A DNA stretch of 7,593 nt, from contig SLLU01000160.1 in assembly GCA_007133925.1 (NCBI GenBank), forward strand, positions 1 to 7,593. The letters are read 5' to 3'. Shown piece by piece: positions 5,775 through 7,593 of this stretch. The DNA comes from Candidatus Halarchaeoplasma halalkaliphilum. GTDB taxonomy: Archaea > Thermoplasmatota > Thermoplasmata > Halarchaeoplasmatales > Halarchaeoplasmataceae. The translations under genes and the position numbers were made by a program. Below the pieces are notes generated by a model. The model had not been told where the DNA came from and made no database searches. It was given only the letters and a program-made list of their open reading frames with translations. Each line of letters begins with the position of its first letter. Within the stretch, counting starts at the first letter, position 1.

Positions 5775-6289
5775 AACTACTCATCCATGCATGTTGCGCT
5801 CCCTGCTTGACATATGTTCACCAACAGCTCAAGGATGATGATGTTACGGTGTATTGGTTCAATCCCAATATACATCCCTACCGTGAATACCAACAGCGGT
5901 TACACTCCATGGAAAGGTATGCTGATCTGAACAATATTTCGGTGGTGTACTCAAAGGATTACCTTCTTAAAGAATTTCTGTGTGGGGCTATGGAGGCAAA
6001 AAACCGGTGCGAATTTTGTTACGAATGGAGGTTGAACTCCACCGCTGACTATGCCTCCAAAAACGGATACGATGCTTTCACCACCACTCTGTGTATATCC
6101 CCCTACCAGGACCAAGATTTGATCAGGGCTATAGGTGAAAACGCTGCTAAAAAATTCGGATCGAGATTCATGTATCGGGACATGAGAAACGAATTCCGTG
6201 AAAGCAAAAGGATGGCCAGGGAAAAGGAACTTTACATGCAGAAATACTGCGGCTGTATATTCAGCGAAGAAGAACGATACAGGAGCTAG
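5771..6289 (+). CDS. queH: QueH-family (DUF208) epoxyqueuosine reductase-like protein
   Basis: The protein has 172 residues. It shows the family's landmarks in order: HACCAPC at 6-12 (Cys8, Cys9, Cys12), FNPNIHPYREY at 30-40, CEFCYEWRL at 80-88 (Cys80, Cys83), a TTLCISPYQD block at 104-114 and KYCGC at 158-162 (Cys160, Cys162). These cysteines are the expected ligands for the iron-sulfur cluster and the extra iron. Bacterial QueH reduces epoxyqueuosine to queuosine in tRNA, an alternative to the unrelated QueG. Archaea are not known to make queuosine, so here the substrate is uncertain. The length and all visible motifs are intact. Its ATG overlaps the giant gene's TGA (ATGA at 5771-5774), so translation is probably coupled and both come from one promoter. 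Its TAG shares a CTAG with the stop of the convergent aIF2-alpha gene. Confidence 0.88.
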   Translation: MKLLIHACCAPCLTYVHQQLKDDDVTVYWFNPNIHPYREYQQRLHSMERYADLNNISVVYSKDYLLKEFLCGAMEAKNRCEFCYEWRLNSTADYASKNGYDAFTTTLCISPYQDQDLIRAIGENAAKKFGSRFMYRDMRNEFRESKRMAREKELYMQKYCGCIFSEEERYRS

Positions 6290-7080
6290 TTTTCCTTACG
6301 TTGGTATTCTCCTTTTCCCCCCAGTTCTTCCATGATACTAACAGCTCTCGTAGCCTGGGTTTCGAACACCTCTTCGGCGATCTTGTAATCCGTGGATCTC
6401 ACGTCAACCCTGTATTTTGGGGAGGCGATGTAGCTGACCTCTACCTTTGACTCTACGGTATCTTCGAAGGAGGACAGTGCCTCTTTGATATGGTCTATGC
6501 CGTCCTTTTTCCTGGAGCTCAGTTTGAGATACCCGGTTATGCTTATGTAAGGCGGAGAGATGTTCTCCCGTGCTATGCGTGTGAATATATCAACCCATTC
6601 TCCCTGGAAACCCTCTTCTTTGAGTGCCTCTTCTTTCAGGGTGCATTTTTCGAAAGCCTCGTAGAGACTGCCTATGTTCTCTATCAGGTCATAGGCGAAT
6701 AATTCATAACATTCATCCACCGAAATACCCATCTCCTCTGCTACCAGGGATAAAAGTTTCTCAGCCTTCTGGTGATTCTTCCATGCCTGGATTTTTTCAC
6801 GCCTCTGGTGTTCGTTCACCTGTTTTAAGGAGAGGTCTATATGGGCTTGGTTTTTATCCACCCGTAGCACCTTGCACACCCTTTTTTGACCCTCCCGGAT
6901 GTAATCACGTATCCTTTTTACCCAGCCGGAGGAAATCTCGGATATGTGTATGAAACCCACTTTGCCCTCGTATTCCTCTAGCTCTATGAAGGCCCCGAAG
7001 TCCTTGACGGTTTGTACGCTACCCAGTACCAGTTCGCCCTCGCTGGGCCACTCGTAATCGAACTCCTCGTCAGGCATCAT
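6286..7080 (-). CDS. Translation initiation factor aIF2 subunit alpha
   Basis: This 264-residue protein matches the usual archaeal length. Residues about 12-86 are an S1/OB RNA-binding domain (GELVLGSVQTVKDFGAFIEL, GFIHISEIS, VLRVDKNQAHIDLSLKQ). The loop SEISSGWVKRIRD corresponds to the region that carries the phosphorylated Ser51 in eukaryotic eIF2-alpha. Residues about 90-175 form the helical domain and 176-264 the C-terminal alpha/beta domain that contacts the gamma subunit. In the aIF2 heterotrimer it helps deliver initiator Met-tRNA to the small ribosomal subunit. It starts within the end of rps27e: the sequence ATGATG overlaps that gene's TGA, so either ATG 7080 or 7077 could be used, with a GAGGT-like ribosome site a few bases upstream. 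The nop10 gene that often follows it in archaea is not seen downstream; the convergent queH lies there instead. Confidence 0.95.
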   Translation of the reverse strand: MMPDEEFDYEWPSEGELVLGSVQTVKDFGAFIELEEYEGKVGFIHISEISSGWVKRIRDYIREGQKRVCKVLRVDKNQAHIDLSLKQVNEHQRREKIQAWKNHQKAEKLLSLVAEEMGISVDECYELFAYDLIENIGSLYEAFEKCTLKEEALKEEGFQGEWVDIFTRIARENISPPYISITGYLKLSSRKKDGIDHIKEALSSFEDTVESKVEVSYIASPKYRVDVRSTDYKIAEEVFETQATRAVSIMEELGGKGEYQRKEN

Positions 7081-7256
7081 TCAACCTCTTCCACGACCTC
7101 GCCGTTTAGAGATGAAAAGCCACCTGTGGGTTCTGCCAGATTTGAGCCGCATACATGACAGTCTACCTTGGAGGATATCCTGTGGAAGGTTATCTGTTCG
7201 TTACCGCAGTCTCCACACTTTACCTTTATAAAGCTCGTTTTAATTTTTGCAGACAT
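7077..7256 (-). CDS. rps27e: Small-subunit ribosomal protein S27e
   Basis: This is a 59-residue protein. It starts MSAKIKTSFIKVKCGDC and carries a four-cysteine zinc ribbon, C14-x2-C17 and C33-x2-C36 (CHVCGSNL), followed by the family's GG-F turn (PTGGF, 43-47) and a short acidic tail. S27e is a small zinc-binding protein of the archaeal and eukaryotic 30S/40S subunit. It begins 6 bases after the rpl44e stop, with a GGAG about ten bases upstream of its ATG, and its TGA overlaps the aIF2-alpha start. This tight three-gene order is a standard archaeal ribosomal cluster. Confidence 0.93.
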   Translation of the reverse strand: MSAKIKTSFIKVKCGDCGNEQITFHRISSKVDCHVCGSNLAEPTGGFSSLNGEVVEEVE

Positions 7257-7262
7257 TTAGAT

Positions 7263-7541
7263 CTACTCCGTGAAATCCATTTTCCGGGATCGCTTGCATT
7301 TTTTCTGCCACGTCTTTCCGCATTCGCCGCATGTGTACTTAAGGTACACCCTTTTAACAGGCTTTCCTGCCCCGGAGGGTTTCGACCATGGAAAACCTCC
7401 GTAACCCGCGGTGACCCTTCTGAACCTTCTTTGACCTTTCCGCAGTTCACTTCCGGGCCTATTCTTGCCCCGGGAGATGTCCATGGTTGTGTGCGTATCA
7501 CAGCTGGGACAGTAGTCCTTGATCTTTCTAGGTATTTTCAT
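7263..7541 (-). CDS. rpl44e: Large-subunit ribosomal protein L44e
   Basis: From the chosen start the protein has 92 residues. It begins MKIPRKIKDYCPSCDTHT, the family's usual N-terminus, and binds zinc through C11-x2-C14 and C71-x2-C74 (TCGECGKTWQ). The middle is basic and glycine-rich (GQRRFRRVTAGYGGFPW), as expected for the rRNA-binding part near the exit (E) site of the 50S subunit. A longer in-frame ATG at 7565 would add eight residues (MPIVRRID) not found in typical family members and would lie too close to the TATA-like box, so ATG 7541 is preferred; GAGGCGA at 7548-7554 provides a ribosome site. It is the first gene of the rpl44e-rps27e-aIF2-alpha operon visible here. Confidence 0.95.
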   Translation of the reverse strand: MKIPRKIKDYCPSCDTHTTMDISRGKNRPGSELRKGQRRFRRVTAGYGGFPWSKPSGAGKPVKRVYLKYTCGECGKTWQKKCKRSRKMDFTE

Positions 7542-7569
7542 GTCGATTCGCCTCACTATAGGCATGGGC

Positions 7570-7577
7570 TATTAAAA
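7570..7577 (-). promoter_or_regulatory. Possible TATA-like promoter of the rpl44e operon
   Basis: On the minus strand the box reads TTTTAATA and lies about 33 bases upstream of ATG 7541. A start about 25 bases downstream would give a very short leader that would only partly include the GAGGCGA ribosome site, so the actual start may be a little further upstream. An upstream gene beyond the window could also drive the operon. Confidence 0.35.
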
Positions 7578-7593
7578 CATTACTCCTGTTTTG

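Noticed and set aside
7542..7565. Upstream ATG at 7565 for L44e
   Set aside because: It adds eight residues atypical of the family and lies within about 10 bases of the TATA-like box; ATG 7541 has a ribosome site and gives the standard N-terminus.
1..7593. CRISPR array, insertion sequence or attachment site
   Set aside because: No regularly spaced direct repeats at DNA level, no transposase or integrase motifs and no terminal inverted repeats were seen; the repeats in the giant gene exist only at protein level.

Overview
The window looks like archaeal, euryarchaeal-type chromosome. The evidence is the gene run for ribosomal protein L44e, ribosomal protein S27e and initiation factor aIF2-alpha, together with TATA-like boxes sitting about 25-30 bases upstream of several start codons, which suggests leaderless or near-leaderless mRNAs. 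That promoter style fits Thermoplasmata-like lineages, but the lineage is an inference. I see no tRNA, rRNA, insertion sequence or CRISPR array.

Layout. From the left, three minus-strand genes run towards the left edge. In order of transcription they are: a two-domain protein joining an N-terminal ubiquitin-like beta-grasp to an E2 ubiquitin-conjugating-enzyme-like domain (635-1258); a small stand-alone double-psi beta-barrel protein resembling the N domain of Cdc48/VAT (282-578); and the start of a TrkA-N-type NAD-binding protein cut by the window edge (1-244). A divergent intergenic region (about 1259-1418) carries a TATA-like box for each direction. On the plus strand, a 1451-residue protein (1419-5774) is built of about twenty helical repeats of 62-68 residues, followed by a beta-sandwich-like domain and an eight-ligand Cys/His zinc finger of RING/PHD type. 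It overlaps by ATGA with a queH gene (5771-6289). queH meets the minus-strand translation operon rpl44e-rps27e-aIF2-alpha (7541 to 6286) tail to tail, with both stop codons inside one CTAG.

How the genes may work together. The most striking part is 282-5774. A ubiquitin-like/E2-like fusion with a retained candidate catalytic cysteine, a Cdc48-N-like barrel and a giant scaffold ending in a RING-like finger share one divergent locus. Ubiquitin transfer in eukaryotes uses E2, RING E3 and Cdc48, so this could be an undescribed archaeal ubiquitin-like conjugation or protein-handling module. No E1, no free modifier ending in Gly-Gly and no JAB protease is visible here, so those parts would have to come from elsewhere or may not exist. 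The domain calls rest on motifs read by eye. The functional link is an inference from gene order.

The right end is ordinary translation machinery. QueH in an archaeon is odd, because the known product pathway (queuosine at tRNA position 34) is bacterial and eukaryotic, while archaea make archaeosine.
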